Source of the DNA: Peribacillus loiseleuriae
GTDB lineage: Bacteria; Bacillota; Bacilli; Bacillales; DSM-1321
Reading direction: 5' to 3'
Assembly: GCF_001183985.1 (NCBI RefSeq)
Contig: NZ_LFZW01000001.1
Location: 2,974,470 to 3,038,469 of the forward strand
DNA: 64,000 bases
In this document: positions 36,258 to 45,603 of the stretch, in pieces
Layout of the letters: each line of letters starts with the position of its first letter
Numbering within the stretch: position 1 is the first letter of the stretch
The notes under the pieces: model-generated
The model's input: only the letters and a program-made list of their open reading frames with translations
The model's database searches: none
Told to the model about the DNA's origin: nothing
Made by a program: the position numbers and the translations under genes

Positions 36258-37631
36258 TTATTCGATTTTATTTAGCTTATACTGAAGCGTTTGGCGCGGT
36301 ATCTGGAGCAATTTAGCGGCTTGCAGAATATTCCCTTTGGTCTTTGTTAATGCATTAGAAATCAGCTCTTCTTCTGTTTGCTTCAAAACTTCTCTTAAAG
36401 GTTGGATGTCTAGTGCATGTGTATCCTTATATTTAAGAAATGGGGGCAAGTCCTCTAAATGAAGGAAATTCGTTTCAGCAATATTCATCATATATTCGAT
36501 AGTATGCTTAAGTTCTCGTACATTGCCGGGCCATTTGTATGTGTTGAAGAATCCATGCAAATTGGGTTCCATACCACTAATATGTTTTTTCATCTTTTTA
36601 TTAAAATATGAAATAAAATGATGGGCGAGTAGTTCGATGTCTTCCGTTCGATTATTTAAAGACGGTAATTCATAGCTCAACACGTTTAATCGATAGTATA
36701 AGTCTGGTCGAAGTAATTGCTCTGATAGTGCTTTTTCGGGATGCATATTCATCGCCGCCATGATTCTGACGTCTACTTGACTATTCTTTGTCCCTCCAAT
36801 TCTTCTTATCAGTCCATCTTCAAGTACTCGCAATAGCTTCGTTTGCAACTGGAGCGGCATCGATTGCAGTTCATCTAAAAACAAGGTTCCTCCATTCGCT
36901 AACTCAAACAACCCCGCACGCTCTACTGCACCTGTATAGCTTCCCTTGGCTGTTCCAAATAATAAACTCTCCAGCAGTGACTCTGGAAGCGCTGCACAGT
37001 TTTGAGCGATAAAGGGCGCTTTGCTTCTAGTTGAAGCGGCATGGATGCCTTGGACAAACAATTCCTTTCCTACCCCGCTTTCACCATAAACAAGTACAGA
37101 TGAGTCGGAATTTGCGGCTTTTTTTCCTTGATGAATCACCTGTAAAAAGATCGGATTCACCGTTAATAAATCAGAAAATGTATAATTGGTACTAGTAGTT
37201 GCGAATTTCTTCTGCTGACTGGTATCGCTCTGCTTTAGATCAAGCAATCGTTCTGATAATGCTTTCAAGTTGGAGTAATCTTTGGCAATTTCGATGGCTC
37301 CAAACAACTCTCCATTCACATGCAGCGGCAAGGTCGTGTTGATGGTTTCAATCATTTTTCCATGTATATTCATATATGACTGTCGTTTATCTTTAATTGG
37401 TTCTGCTCGCTCAATAACCTGTAGCAGTGTTGATGTATGGCGATTGAGAGATGGAAAAGATTGTGTAAGTGGTTCCCCTAACACCTCTTCCACCTTCATT
37501 CGATCCCGTTCCGCTGCCACTTTATTATAAAAAATTGTATACCCTTCCGTATCGATTACATGAATGCCTTCATCAATACTCGTTAAAATCGCTTCTAACA
37601 CTTCTCTTGTCGTGTAAAATTCCCGATTCAC
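36258..37631 (-). CDS. kamR: sigma-54-dependent activator of the lysine aminomutase locus
   Basis: A 457-residue enhancer-binding protein. A PAS sensor domain (about 5-120), AAA+ domain (Walker A GESGVGKE at 183-190, ELANGGTLFLDEL Walker B near 243-255) and a Fis-type helix-turn-helix at the end (NILQAAKLLQIPRQTLQYKL). The sigma-54 contact loop reads GSYTGA (230-235) in place of GAFTGA, a conservative variant. In B. thuringiensis a protein of this kind (KamR) activates kamA through sigma-54; the position next to a -24/-12 promoter fits. What the PAS domain senses is unknown. Confidence 0.88.
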   Translation of the reverse strand: MNREFYTTREVLEAILTSIDEGIHVIDTEGYTIFYNKVAAERDRMKVEEVLGEPLTQSFPSLNRHTSTLLQVIERAEPIKDKRQSYMNIHGKMIETINTTLPLHVNGELFGAIEIAKDYSNLKALSERLLDLKQSDTSQQKKFATTSTNYTFSDLLTVNPIFLQVIHQGKKAANSDSSVLVYGESGVGKELFVQGIHAASTRSKAPFIAQNCAALPESLLESLLFGTAKGSYTGAVERAGLFELANGGTLFLDELQSMPLQLQTKLLRVLEDGLIRRIGGTKNSQVDVRIMAAMNMHPEKALSEQLLRPDLYYRLNVLSYELPSLNNRTEDIELLAHHFISYFNKKMKKHISGMEPNLHGFFNTYKWPGNVRELKHTIEYMMNIAETNFLHLEDLPPFLKYKDTHALDIQPLREVLKQTEEELISNALTKTKGNILQAAKLLQIPRQTLQYKLNKIE

Positions 37632-37716
37632 ATTCGTTCACTCCTTCAAGTCTTACTTAGTAAAGTATATGAAGGAATGCCAGAATCTTGTCAGATTGCT
37701 GCTGTTTTTCCGGCAT

Positions 37717-38565
37717 TTATGAAATGTTTTTCACCCAAATATTCATATCCTCTAGTTTATCGAAAATATAACAGTTATTCGCTAATCTTCCACGATACGT
37801 GTAATTAAGAGAATGAAAGGTCGCATTCATGCCAAATGACAGGGCTCTTGCAATAGAATACATACAAAAGATTTGGTGTTCTGCTAAGTATTTTTCAAGC
37901 TCACTAATCAAAAGCTTCATTAAGCCAAATTGCCGATGTTCTGGCAGTGTCGCACAATCCGTTATTTCAGCATTATGATAGTGGCTATTCACTTCTGCTG
38001 ATGCGGCGCTTACAATTTTCTCGTTAAATAGGCATACATAAAACACAGCTTCGTTTTCGATACATTTTTTCACATATTCTGGATCATTCATCGGAACCGG
38101 ATAGATTTCAAAAACCTGTTTATATAAACATGCCAATTCATTTGCATCAGCACTATTCGCTTTTCTTATTATATAGCCTAAAGGGAGCTGTTTTCTTTGT
38201 TCAATAGCACTAAGGGATATTACCCGGGTTAAAATTTCGTCTTCTTCCTGCCAGTTCCCACTATTTCGACGTTCATTTTGATAATATTTTGCAAAAAAAC
38301 AACAATCACTGCCATAAAAATACTTATCAATACTGGCTTCGAAAACAAAACCTGCTAAGATCAGCTCTTTAAAATTTTCCTGCCTGGCTTTTACAATCAG
38401 TTTCTCTGCACCGATTTTTAAAACGGCTTCAACCGCCTCTTTTAAACAAAGAGTAATATTCCCTAAATAATCATCCATTCTAACCCGTTTATTAAAAGGG
38501 TCGATTACAAGTTTCACATAAAAGCTATTTCCATTTATCTCTTTTTCCATAGGTATATCATTCAT
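37717..38565 (-). CDS. yodP: beta-lysine N6-acetyltransferase (AblB/YodP)
   Basis: Acetylates beta-lysine, giving N6-acetyl-beta-lysine, a compatible solute in methanogens and a catabolic intermediate in Bacillus. The 282 residues have an N-terminal domain with VKARQENFKELILAGFVFEA and YFYGSDCCFFAKYY, characteristic of AblB, and a C-terminal GNAT domain (about 135-260; TDCATLPEHRQFGLMKLLIS). It partners KamA. An R-family palindrome lies between it and yodQ upstream, 46 nt from its ATG. Confidence 0.88.
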   Translation of the reverse strand: MNDIPMEKEINGNSFYVKLVIDPFNKRVRMDDYLGNITLCLKEAVEAVLKIGAEKLIVKARQENFKELILAGFVFEASIDKYFYGSDCCFFAKYYQNERRNSGNWQEEDEILTRVISLSAIEQRKQLPLGYIIRKANSADANELACLYKQVFEIYPVPMNDPEYVKKCIENEAVFYVCLFNEKIVSAASAEVNSHYHNAEITDCATLPEHRQFGLMKLLISELEKYLAEHQIFCMYSIARALSFGMNATFHSLNYTYRGRLANNCYIFDKLEDMNIWVKNIS

Positions 38566-38610
38566 TGACCTTCCCCCTTTACTTCATATTTAGTGTACCA
38601 AAAAATAAAG

Positions 38611-38697
38611 AAAGAGTCAGACCTCACCCTTCTCTCCCTTATATTTTTGGATGATTTAATCCATAAATATAGGATATGAAGGGTATCGCCTAACCCA
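38611..38697 (+). repeat. R-family palindrome (R5), partly decayed
   Basis: AAAGAGTCAGACCTCACCC at the left is intact. The right arm has drifted to GGGTATCGCCTAACCC. The inner stem is TATATTTTTGGAT/ATCCATAAATATA. It sits between yodQ (stop 23 nt to its right) and yodP. Confidence 0.65.
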
Positions 38698-38719
38698 TAT
38701 GAACTAATCTCTTTGGTTT

Positions 38720-39991
38720 TCATTCTTCAGAAACTTCGCACCAGTCAAGTATCGTTATCGCAATGATTTGAGCTGCTTCGATCATTTTTTCTATTTCAAT
38801 ATATTCATTGGCATCATGGGCTAATTCGGTTTTTCCTGGACCAAACACAATGGTCGGGATTCCGCCGATCCCAGATAAATAGCCGCCATCCGTTGCCCAT
38901 GGCGATGCTTCTAATTTTGCTTCTTGGTTCATTTTTTCTTTATATGCTGCTTGCACTGTTCGAAGAAATGGATGCTCTAAATCGATATGACCAGGTAACC
39001 AACGTGCACCAAAAAATTCAAGTTCAACCGGTTTGTTCCTAAACCAATCGCATGAGGAATTTAATTTTTCAATACATGCTTTTAAGCTATCTTTAGCTTC
39101 GTCTACTGTTTCAAAAGGAGCGACTCCAAGTCGTCCTTCCAAAACGACCGTATCAGGAACAGATGATGGCCATTCACCGCCATGGATTTTCCCCAGATTG
39201 ATTGGAATCGGGATGGGGATATTTTCGTACAATGGATGAGTAAGCGCTGCGTTTCTTCTATTCTCTAAATCTCGAATAGCTTCCATAACAATTACGGATT
39301 GCTCAATAGCGCTCACTCCCTCATATCGAGTACCAGCATGAGCTGATTTTCCTTTTACAGTAAGTCGAAACCACAACGAACCTTGTTGGAGCGGAAAGAT
39401 TTTCATATTCGTAGGTTCGGGGATAATCGCTCCATCTGCGCGATATCCCCGTAATACAGCTGCAAGTGTTCCTGCCCCACCGCTTTCCTCTTCAATTACA
39501 CTTTGAAAAATCATATCTCCTTTTAACATAATTCCACTTGCCATTATTGCCTCAATCGCCAACAGTAATGAAACATTGCCACCTTTCATATCAGTGGACC
39601 CTCTACCAAACACTTTACCATTCATAACTTTCCCGCTAAAAGGATCCATTTCCCAATCATTTTGATTCCCTTCAGGTACAACATCAATATGCCCATTCAA
39701 AAGGATAGATTTCCCAAATCCCTCCCCTTTTTTTATTGCAACAAGGTTTGGATTTCCTTTAAAATCACTACGGTCACAGTGAAATTGTGGATGATTTTTT
39801 AATTCATCATCGCCAATCTCCCAAATATCCAATTCCAATCCGAGTTCGCGGCATTTTTCAATGATAATCGCTTGCGCACCTCCCTCATTCCCTCTCTTAC
39901 TTGGTTCTTGAATTAGCTTCTGCAATAACTTGACGCCTTTAGGATAGTTCTCATGGATCCAATCTATCACTCTATGTTTTTTATCCATCAT
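38720..39991 (-). CDS. yodQ: M20-family amidohydrolase/deacylase of the beta-lysine pathway (YodQ)
   Basis: A 423-residue metallopeptidase-fold deacylase related to acetylornithine deacetylase. The metal and catalytic motifs are NGHIDVVPEG (about 94), GRGSTDMKGG (about 129), EEESGGAGT (about 167) and EPTNM (about 193), with a C-terminal His in TELAHDANEY. In the Bacillus kam locus it is expected to deacylate an acetylated intermediate; the exact substrate is inferred. GGTAGAG lies before the ATG at 39991; 39988 is also possible. Confidence 0.85.
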   Translation of the reverse strand: MMDKKHRVIDWIHENYPKGVKLLQKLIQEPSKRGNEGGAQAIIIEKCRELGLELDIWEIGDDELKNHPQFHCDRSDFKGNPNLVAIKKGEGFGKSILLNGHIDVVPEGNQNDWEMDPFSGKVMNGKVFGRGSTDMKGGNVSLLLAIEAIMASGIMLKGDMIFQSVIEEESGGAGTLAAVLRGYRADGAIIPEPTNMKIFPLQQGSLWFRLTVKGKSAHAGTRYEGVSAIEQSVIVMEAIRDLENRRNAALTHPLYENIPIPIPINLGKIHGGEWPSSVPDTVVLEGRLGVAPFETVDEAKDSLKACIEKLNSSCDWFRNKPVELEFFGARWLPGHIDLEHPFLRTVQAAYKEKMNQEAKLEASPWATDGGYLSGIGGIPTIVFGPGKTELAHDANEYIEIEKMIEAAQIIAITILDWCEVSEE

Positions 39992-39996
39992 AATCT

Positions 39997-40671
39997 CTAC
40001 CTTTCTTTTATGATGCGAATCTGTTTGGCTCTTTTTACTTCAGCTTCTGTTTTCGCTATTACATCAGCAAATGTATATGGTTCGAATAAGTCAGTTAACA
40101 GAAGTCCTTCAAAAGTAACGTTAAAAACACCCATCTCTGTAATGATCATATGTACACAGTTAGGTGCAGTTAAGGGTAATGTACATGCTTTGACTAGCTT
40201 CGAAGTACCACTTTTGTCAAAATGATTCATTACAACGATGACCTTCTTTGCTTTGGCTGCTAAATCCATAGCCCCACCCATCCCGGGAATTCGCTTCCCT
40301 GGGACAATCCAATTCGCAAGATCACCTTTTTCACTGACTTGTAACGCACCTAAAATGGTTAAATCAATCCGTTTTGATCGTATGATCCCGAATGCCATAG
40401 CACCATCGCAATACGAACCTCCTGTCTGTAATGTGACAGGATACCCGCCTGCGTTACAAAGATTTTCATCTTCTTTGCCCGGTTCCGAAGAGGGCCCCAT
40501 TCCGATAATTCCATTTTCAGCATGAAACATGACTGGAAAACTTCCCGGCAAAAAATCAGGTACCAGAGAAGGAATCCCAATACCCAGATTGACTAACATC
40601 CCTTCCTTAATTTCTTGTGCAGCTCGTTTTGCTAGTTTCTTTCTTATTTCTGCTCCCATGCCCATTGCCAA
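39997..40671 (-). CDS. yodR: 3-oxoacid CoA-transferase family subunit B (YodR)
   Basis: The beta subunit of a type I CoA transferase. Signs are LGIGIPSLVPDFLPG near the start and the active-site glutamate in AENGIIGMGP (about residue 50), with GGAMDLAAKAKKVIVVM further on. Together with YodS it should move CoA onto the 3-oxo or beta-amino acid arising from lysine. The TTG at 40671 lies 4-5 nt after AGGAG; ATG at 40665 is an alternative. Its start overlaps the yodS end. Confidence 0.88.
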   Translation of the reverse strand: MAMGMGAEIRKKLAKRAAQEIKEGMLVNLGIGIPSLVPDFLPGSFPVMFHAENGIIGMGPSSEPGKEDENLCNAGGYPVTLQTGGSYCDGAMAFGIIRSKRIDLTILGALQVSEKGDLANWIVPGKRIPGMGGAMDLAAKAKKVIVVMNHFDKSGTSKLVKACTLPLTAPNCVHMIITEMGVFNVTFEGLLLTDLFEPYTFADVIAKTEAEVKRAKQIRIIKER

Positions 40672-41345
40672 TTCACTCCTTTCGATTGCACGATATAATT
40701 GATAAATACCCCTGGAGTGATAATTTCTTCTGGGTTCAATGAACCAATGGGGACAATTTCTAATGCTTCTACAATCGTTATTTTTCCAGCCATTGCCACA
40801 TAAGGATTTGAGTTTCTTGCACTTTTATCAAAAATCAAGTTTCCATAATAATCAGCTTTTTTTGCATAAACAATAGCAATGTCGCCCGTTATGGCTGGCT
40901 CAATTAAGTATTCTTTTTTTGCCACTTTCACTTTTTCTTTACTACGGTTTACAATTTCAGCCTCAATACCGATATCAGATAAGATACCACCAAGGCCCAT
41001 CCCGCCTGCTCGAATGCGTTCAATTAATGTTCCTTGTGGAGAAAATTCAATTTCAAGCTCACCAGTATTCATATAAGTCCCTGCATTAGGATTGGAACCA
41101 ATATGAGAAACTATTAATTTTTTTGCTTGTTTTTTTGTAATGACTTTGCCGATTCCAATGTCAGGAAATCCGGCATCTGTGCCGATTAATGTTAGATTCT
41201 TAATCCCAGTTTCTAAAATAAGATCCACCAATCCCGGCGGTGTACCTACTCCTCCAAAACCACCGAATAAGATGCTTATTCCATCTTTAAAAAGTGGGGT
41301 TAAACTAGCACGGTTCACTACTTTCTTAAACGTGTTTTCAGTCAT
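40644..41345 (-). CDS. yodS: 3-oxoacid CoA-transferase family subunit A (YodS)
   Basis: The alpha subunit partner of YodR. The 233 residues contain the CoA-binding GGFGGVGTPPGLVDLI near 27, SHIGSNPNAGTYMNTGELEI-like region near 80 and GNLIFDKSARNSNPYVAMAG near 175, all typical of SCOT/AtoD-like subunits. ATG at 41345 follows GGCGG at normal distance; the GTG at 41354 overlaps that site. Ends inside yodR by 28 bp, showing tight coupling. Confidence 0.87.
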   Translation of the reverse strand: MTENTFKKVVNRASLTPLFKDGISILFGGFGGVGTPPGLVDLILETGIKNLTLIGTDAGFPDIGIGKVITKKQAKKLIVSHIGSNPNAGTYMNTGELEIEFSPQGTLIERIRAGGMGLGGILSDIGIEAEIVNRSKEKVKVAKKEYLIEPAITGDIAIVYAKKADYYGNLIFDKSARNSNPYVAMAGKITIVEALEIVPIGSLNPEEIITPGVFINYIVQSKGVNWQWAWEQK

Positions 41346-41360
41346 CTTCCACACCGCCTA

Positions 41361-42716
41361 TTAAATTTCCTCATTCACATTCAGCAAATGTTTTTCAGAC
41401 CATTCTTCAAAAACAGCTTCTAAACGGCTCACTAGTTCATCCATTTCTTTTTCGGTAATTGTTAATGGTGGTGCGACAATAATGGCAGCACCTGTGACCC
41501 CTTCTTCACCAGCAGCAGCAGGATATAATAACAAGCCGTGCTCCATTGCAAGCTTAATCACTGTATTTGTTATAGAAGCGACTAGCGGAAAAGGTTCTTT
41601 CGTTTTTTTATTTTGGACAAATTCAATACCAAGAAGGAGACCTTTTCCACGAATATCTCCTATAAAAGAATACTTCTGTTCCAATAAGTGCAACTTGTTT
41701 TTCAAATAAACACCGGCGATGGCTGCACGTTCAGCTATATTATGTTTAGTGAGATGGTTGAGTACAGCAAGTGAAATAGCGCAAGATAATGGATTTGCGC
41801 TAAAGGTATGACCGCCCATAATGACTCTTGAACCTTGTAGAATTGTTTGAATGATAGGATCCGAAACGATTGTCGCTGCGATCGGCGTGTAGCCCCCGCT
41901 CATGCCTTTACCAAGTGTTACAATATCAGGCTTTACTCCCCAATGTTCTGAAGCAAGTATTTTTCCCGTACGCCCCATTCCTGTCATCACTTCATCGGCA
42001 ATAAATAAGATATCGTACTTCTCGCAAATTTGCTTTAGTTTTTGAAAATAGCCATCAGGTGGTGTAATGGCTGCTCCCGCTGCTCCAATGACTGGTTCAG
42101 CAATGAAGGCGGCCACATGATCCGCTCCAATTCTTCTGATTGCTGCTTCAAGTTCATTCGCACAAGCAAGCCCGCATGATTTTCTCTCCAGATGTAAAGG
42201 ACAACGATAACAATAGGGAGCAGAGATTGCCGGATACGATTCCAGAATTTCCGTAAATCGTTCTCGACGTACTGGATGTCCAGACATAGACAAGGCTCCA
42301 AGCGTGATCCCGTGATAGCTCATCCATCTCGAGATGATTCGGTTCTTCTGTGGCTTTCCTTTTTCCTGCCAGTATTGAATGGCTAGTTTCATGGCAGTCT
42401 CTGTTGCTTCTGACCCACTGTTCACGAAGAAACTCCAAGGATAATCGCCATTCGTTAAATCTGAAAGTTTTAATGCAAGCTGTTCTGCCGCGTCACTAGT
42501 AAACTGTGAACGATACACAAACGAAACCTTCTCAGCTTGTTCAACCATAGATTTTGTAATTTCTTCCACTCCATGGCCAATATTCGCTGTCACTGCTCCA
42601 GAGCATCCATCAAGATACTCTTTTCCAAAAGCATCGTAAAGAAACACTCCTTTCCCATGACTAATTATCGGATATTCCACGCCGAGTACTGGTTTAATTA
42701 ATGACGATTTCCCCAT
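41361..42716 (-). CDS. yodT: class III PLP aminotransferase (YodT)
   Basis: A 451-residue aminotransferase of the ornithine/beta-alanine type. The N-terminal DAFGKEYLDGCSGAVTANIG, SGSEATETAMKLA near 107, IADEVMTGMGRTG near 243 and the PLP lysine in TLGKGMSGGYTP near 272 are complete. It is expected to remove an amino group from beta-lysine or its derivative. First gene of yodT-yodS-yodR-yodQ-yodP-kamR-kamA-yokU. A weak GG-N10-GC sigma-54-like motif lies about 85 nt upstream. Confidence 0.88.
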   Translation of the reverse strand: MGKSSLIKPVLGVEYPIISHGKGVFLYDAFGKEYLDGCSGAVTANIGHGVEEITKSMVEQAEKVSFVYRSQFTSDAAEQLALKLSDLTNGDYPWSFFVNSGSEATETAMKLAIQYWQEKGKPQKNRIISRWMSYHGITLGALSMSGHPVRRERFTEILESYPAISAPYCYRCPLHLERKSCGLACANELEAAIRRIGADHVAAFIAEPVIGAAGAAITPPDGYFQKLKQICEKYDILFIADEVMTGMGRTGKILASEHWGVKPDIVTLGKGMSGGYTPIAATIVSDPIIQTILQGSRVIMGGHTFSANPLSCAISLAVLNHLTKHNIAERAAIAGVYLKNKLHLLEQKYSFIGDIRGKGLLLGIEFVQNKKTKEPFPLVASITNTVIKLAMEHGLLLYPAAAGEEGVTGAAIIVAPPLTITEKEMDELVSRLEAVFEEWSEKHLLNVNEEI

Positions 42717-43252
42717 TTTTTTTCAGCACTCCTTTTCACTTATCTTACTAACCGTATAATCTAGTGTATGTCTTGAATGTCGCAATCTTTCTTCCCGGAA
42801 ATAAAATGTTGCACTTAACACAATTGTCTATTTTTACAAAAATAATCAATTGTGTTAAAAAAAGGGTCATATCTCGTATACTGTTAATAATGTAGCTTTG
42901 GAATAAAGTTTAGTCAAAAGTATTCCGTAAAAACTCATTCTGGGCAAATAAAAAAAATCCGTTTTGAAAAAAAATTAATCAAAATGGATTCTTCTCTTAT
43001 GAATTAATATACATTTTTTATAAAAAAGTTTGATCACTTTCATCCAATGTTCTTCCACAATTGCGCCTTATTCTGTAATAAGTATATAAATCACTCACTA
43101 AAAAAACATATAGAACTGCGTTACTTGTTTAATGCACATAACCTTTACTTTAATGGTCCGAAAAATACAGATTAACAACGTTTAAGAATCCAAAGAATAA
43201 CCCTATATAAATGGTCAAACCTACTACCTGGTTACGTTGTTATTTCTGCTTC
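42717..43252. other. intergenic region upstream of yodT
   Basis: About 535 bp. Around 42802 the minus strand reads GGGAAGAAAGATTGC, a poor sigma-54 candidate. 42861-42880 resembles an R-family left arm (AAAGGGTCATATCTC) without a partner. A terminator lies at 42951-42991. AACAACGT near 43174 pairs with ACGTTGTT near 43233, enclosing GGTCAAACC, possibly another decayed R copy. Confidence 0.5.
42951..42991 (-). terminator. terminator of the HD-domain protein gene
   Basis: On the minus strand AATCCATTTTGA pairs with TCAAAACGGATT (one mismatch), followed by eight T residues. It lies about 260 bp after the stop codon. Confidence 0.7.
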
Positions 43253-43891
43253 TTATTCTGACCATGGTGAATGTAAAATACAATGACAGAAATTCTTATT
43301 TTTATATTCCGGTCTAAAATGTTTAATAACATCTTCTTTCATATTGCCAAAAGTAGTTTCTGGCTTATGCTTAAAACCCTCATAAAACGCTGGAATAATT
43401 TCCTTTTTGAAATTGTTACGAGGGAAAGCTTTTATAATTGCTTCACGCAAATCGTCAGGGAATTGTTCAAAGCCATCTCCCATCACATCTAAACCAACAC
43501 CTGAAAAGAGTAGTGCTACTTCAGACTCTTTATGTTCTGCAATACCGGGTGTCGTATGTAATGCAATCGCATCCCATACAAGACGAATCGACTCATCTGG
43601 AATTTGATACTGCTGTAAAAAACTTCTTGCTGCATTTGCACCGTCTACTTCAAACCGTAAATCTGGACTACTGTACTTTTTGGTTAAGCCTAAATCATGG
43701 AATAAAGCACTGACATATAGTAACTCTAAATCATAATTCTGCTTCGCTTTTTTTCCGTTGACTGCACCAAATAAAAATACACGATTTGAATGATTCCACA
43801 ACAAGCCGTTCCCATGCTCACGTAAAATATCGGCTGCATCTTTCGCCAATCGAGAATCTGGAATTTTAATACCTGCTACTTCTTGAAGCAT
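43253..43891 (-). CDS. HD-domain phosphohydrolase-like protein
   Basis: A 212-residue protein with the HD metal motif: NHSNRVF (about 34; His), SALFHDLGLTKK (about 66; HD pair), then DAIALHTTPGI (about 107) and the second-shell Asp in GVGLDVMGDG. This arrangement is that of YedJ/cyanamide-hydratase-like HD proteins. The substrate is unknown. A strong ribosome binding site (AAGGGGG) precedes the ATG at 43891. Confidence 0.8.
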   Translation of the reverse strand: MLQEVAGIKIPDSRLAKDAADILREHGNGLLWNHSNRVFLFGAVNGKKAKQNYDLELLYVSALFHDLGLTKKYSSPDLRFEVDGANAARSFLQQYQIPDESIRLVWDAIALHTTPGIAEHKESEVALLFSGVGLDVMGDGFEQFPDDLREAIIKAFPRNNFKKEIIPAFYEGFKHKPETTFGNMKEDVIKHFRPEYKNKNFCHCILHSPWSE

Positions 43892-44007
43892 AATTGAAAA
43901 TCCCCCTTACAATTTAGTAGTTCTCATTTTCATGAGCTTATCTTCATTGTAAAGAGAAATTTATTATCATTCTATTCGATTATTTCTATGATAATGATAG
44001 ACAAAAA

Positions 44008-44931
44008 CTATAATATAGAACTTCGTAAAGAAGTAATCGAATCTTTATCTGTGTGAAAACAAAGCTTTTCGATTTCACGTACTAATAACTTAATATATTT
44101 ACGTGCTGCATAATTAATAAAACAATTCTTTTTCATCACGAGATAAACTGATCTAGTCAAAGATGGGTTTTCAATATGTTGGAAAGATAAATCCTCTGTA
44201 TCATAAAATTCATATAATGTACGCGAAACAACACTACGACCAACACCACTTCGAACTAGCTTCAAAATAGATTCAATACTAGACGTTTCAACAATAGGCT
44301 CTAATTGTTTGCCAACCTCATAGCTCGTTTTATCAAGTATTTTTCTACATTGATGCATACTTGGAAATAAAATTAGAGGACCATCTAAAACAGAGGAAAA
44401 TGAAACCCTCTGCTCCCCATTACTTTGATTACTAATCAGGTAAAACTCTTCATCATACAACTTCGTCACTTGTAACAGACTAGATTGATTAAGATGAAAA
44501 CCAATACCAAAATCAGCTCGATTTTCTAGAACGGCCTTTTCCACTTGATCAGTCGTTTGAATGAACACTTTAATGTTCGGATATAGTTGGTTAAATTGAA
44601 TACACAAAGTAGATACCAAATCAGTTATTTCCCCTGGTAACACAGCAATTTTCAATTCCCCAATTTCTAATTTCGTAAATGCTTCAATTTGAGAGGACAT
44701 ACTTTGGATGGAACCTTGAATATTCAATGCTTCTTGTTGCACAATTTCTCCTACCTTAGTAAGCTCAATTTTCTTGCCAATACGGTTAAAAAGTGAATAT
44801 CCTATTTCTTGCTCGAACATCTTAATTTGATGACTTAAAGTGGGTTGCGAGATTCCCAATTTTTCTGCTGCTTTTGTAAAATGTAGTTCTTTACTAACCA
44901 TTAAAAAATATTCTAAATGTCGTAATTCGAT
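44008..44931 (-). CDS. LysR-family regulator with no canonical start codon at the expected place
   Basis: The helix-turn-helix reads KAAEKLGISQPTLSHQIKMFE and is followed by a normal LysR effector domain. The reading frame upstream of the first ATG (44901) encodes ELRHLEYFL, the usual first helix of LysR proteins. The codon where the initiator Met is expected is ATC (44929-44931), preceded by AGGA at 10 nt. An in-frame TGA lies three codons further up. So it starts at ATC, starts at 44901 lacking helix 1, or was damaged. From ATC the product has 307 residues. Confidence 0.7.
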   Translation of the reverse strand: MELRHLEYFLMVSKELHFTKAAEKLGISQPTLSHQIKMFEQEIGYSLFNRIGKKIELTKVGEIVQQEALNIQGSIQSMSSQIEAFTKLEIGELKIAVLPGEITDLVSTLCIQFNQLYPNIKVFIQTTDQVEKAVLENRADFGIGFHLNQSSLLQVTKLYDEEFYLISNQSNGEQRVSFSSVLDGPLILFPSMHQCRKILDKTSYEVGKQLEPIVETSSIESILKLVRSGVGRSVVSRTLYEFYDTEDLSFQHIENPSLTRSVYLVMKKNCFINYAARKYIKLLVREIEKLCFHTDKDSITSLRSSIL

Positions 44932-45410
44932 ACTATTTCAATCCTTTCTAATGAAATATCAATCTCTATTTATATACTTCTTTAATCAGATAATATAGCT
45001 ATTAAGTTACTTTATTTAAAGGAATTATTCCACAATTTGGCCCTTTAACGGTTAAACTTTTTTCAAAACGGTGCGACTTTTTTATAAACAGTTCAACTTT
45101 ATTTCAAAGCCACAAATAATGTACAGGGGCTAACCTTTGTAAGATAATCTAATTTGATTATTCTAAATCGAGGAACATGTTTTTTAGGCTATAAGTTTTT
45201 CATATTCCATTTTTGTAAATGTACTATTTTATGTAGTCTTCCAATTCTCTCGCCCCATTAAAAACCAAAACACAATTCCTACCAATCGGAAGCTCCACAT
45301 GTCCGTCCTCGCTTCAATTCAAGCATCGCCCCTAATCGGAATTGTGGCAAATGGATGCACATGTCTGAAGTTCGCGTTTGAAATAACGGGAATTCCCTGG
45401 TTAATAACGT
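44932..45410. other. intergenic region left of the YjcZ-like gene
   Basis: About 480 bp. CACAATTCC near 45270 and GGAATTGTG near 45337 form a distant 9-bp inverted repeat, and CACATGTC occurs twice between 45290 and 45370. I can attach no function to these. Confidence 0.4.
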
Positions 45411-45440
45411 AAAAAACCGACCTTGTTATAAGGTCGGTTA
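45411..45440 (-). terminator. terminator of the YjcZ-like gene
   Basis: AACCGACCTT and AAGGTCGGTT form a perfect 10-bp stem with six T residues after it on the minus strand, 13 nt past the stop codon. Confidence 0.9.
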
Positions 45441-45453
45441 CTATTACACTTCG

Positions 45454-45603
45454 TTAACAGCAGAAAGATGCACCGATGATGATTAAAAGGATAAACAGCA
45501 CCACAATTAGAGCAAAACCGCCGCCGCCGCATCCACCACCACATCCGCCACCATATCCATAACCACCGTATCCTCCACCAAATCCTCCACCAAATCCGTA
45601 CAT
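45454..45603 (-). CDS. YjcZ-family sporulation peptide
   Basis: A 49-residue peptide. The first half is almost only Gly, Tyr and Phe (MYGFGGGFGGGYGGYGYGGG) with two Cys between glycines. The second half is one hydrophobic segment (FALIVVLFILLIIIG) ending in SFCC. Gly/Tyr/Cys-rich peptides of this form are the YjcZ/YhjR-like sporulation proteins of Bacillus. AAAGGAGTG before the ATG supports expression. Confidence 0.85.
   Translation of the reverse strand: MYGFGGGFGGGYGGYGYGGGCGGGCGGGGFALIVVLFILLIIIGASFCC

Noticed and set aside
42795..42815. Sigma-54 promoter in front of yodT
   Set aside because: Only GG-N10-GC fits; the -24 hexamer is poor compared with the kamA site, so I do not list it as a feature.
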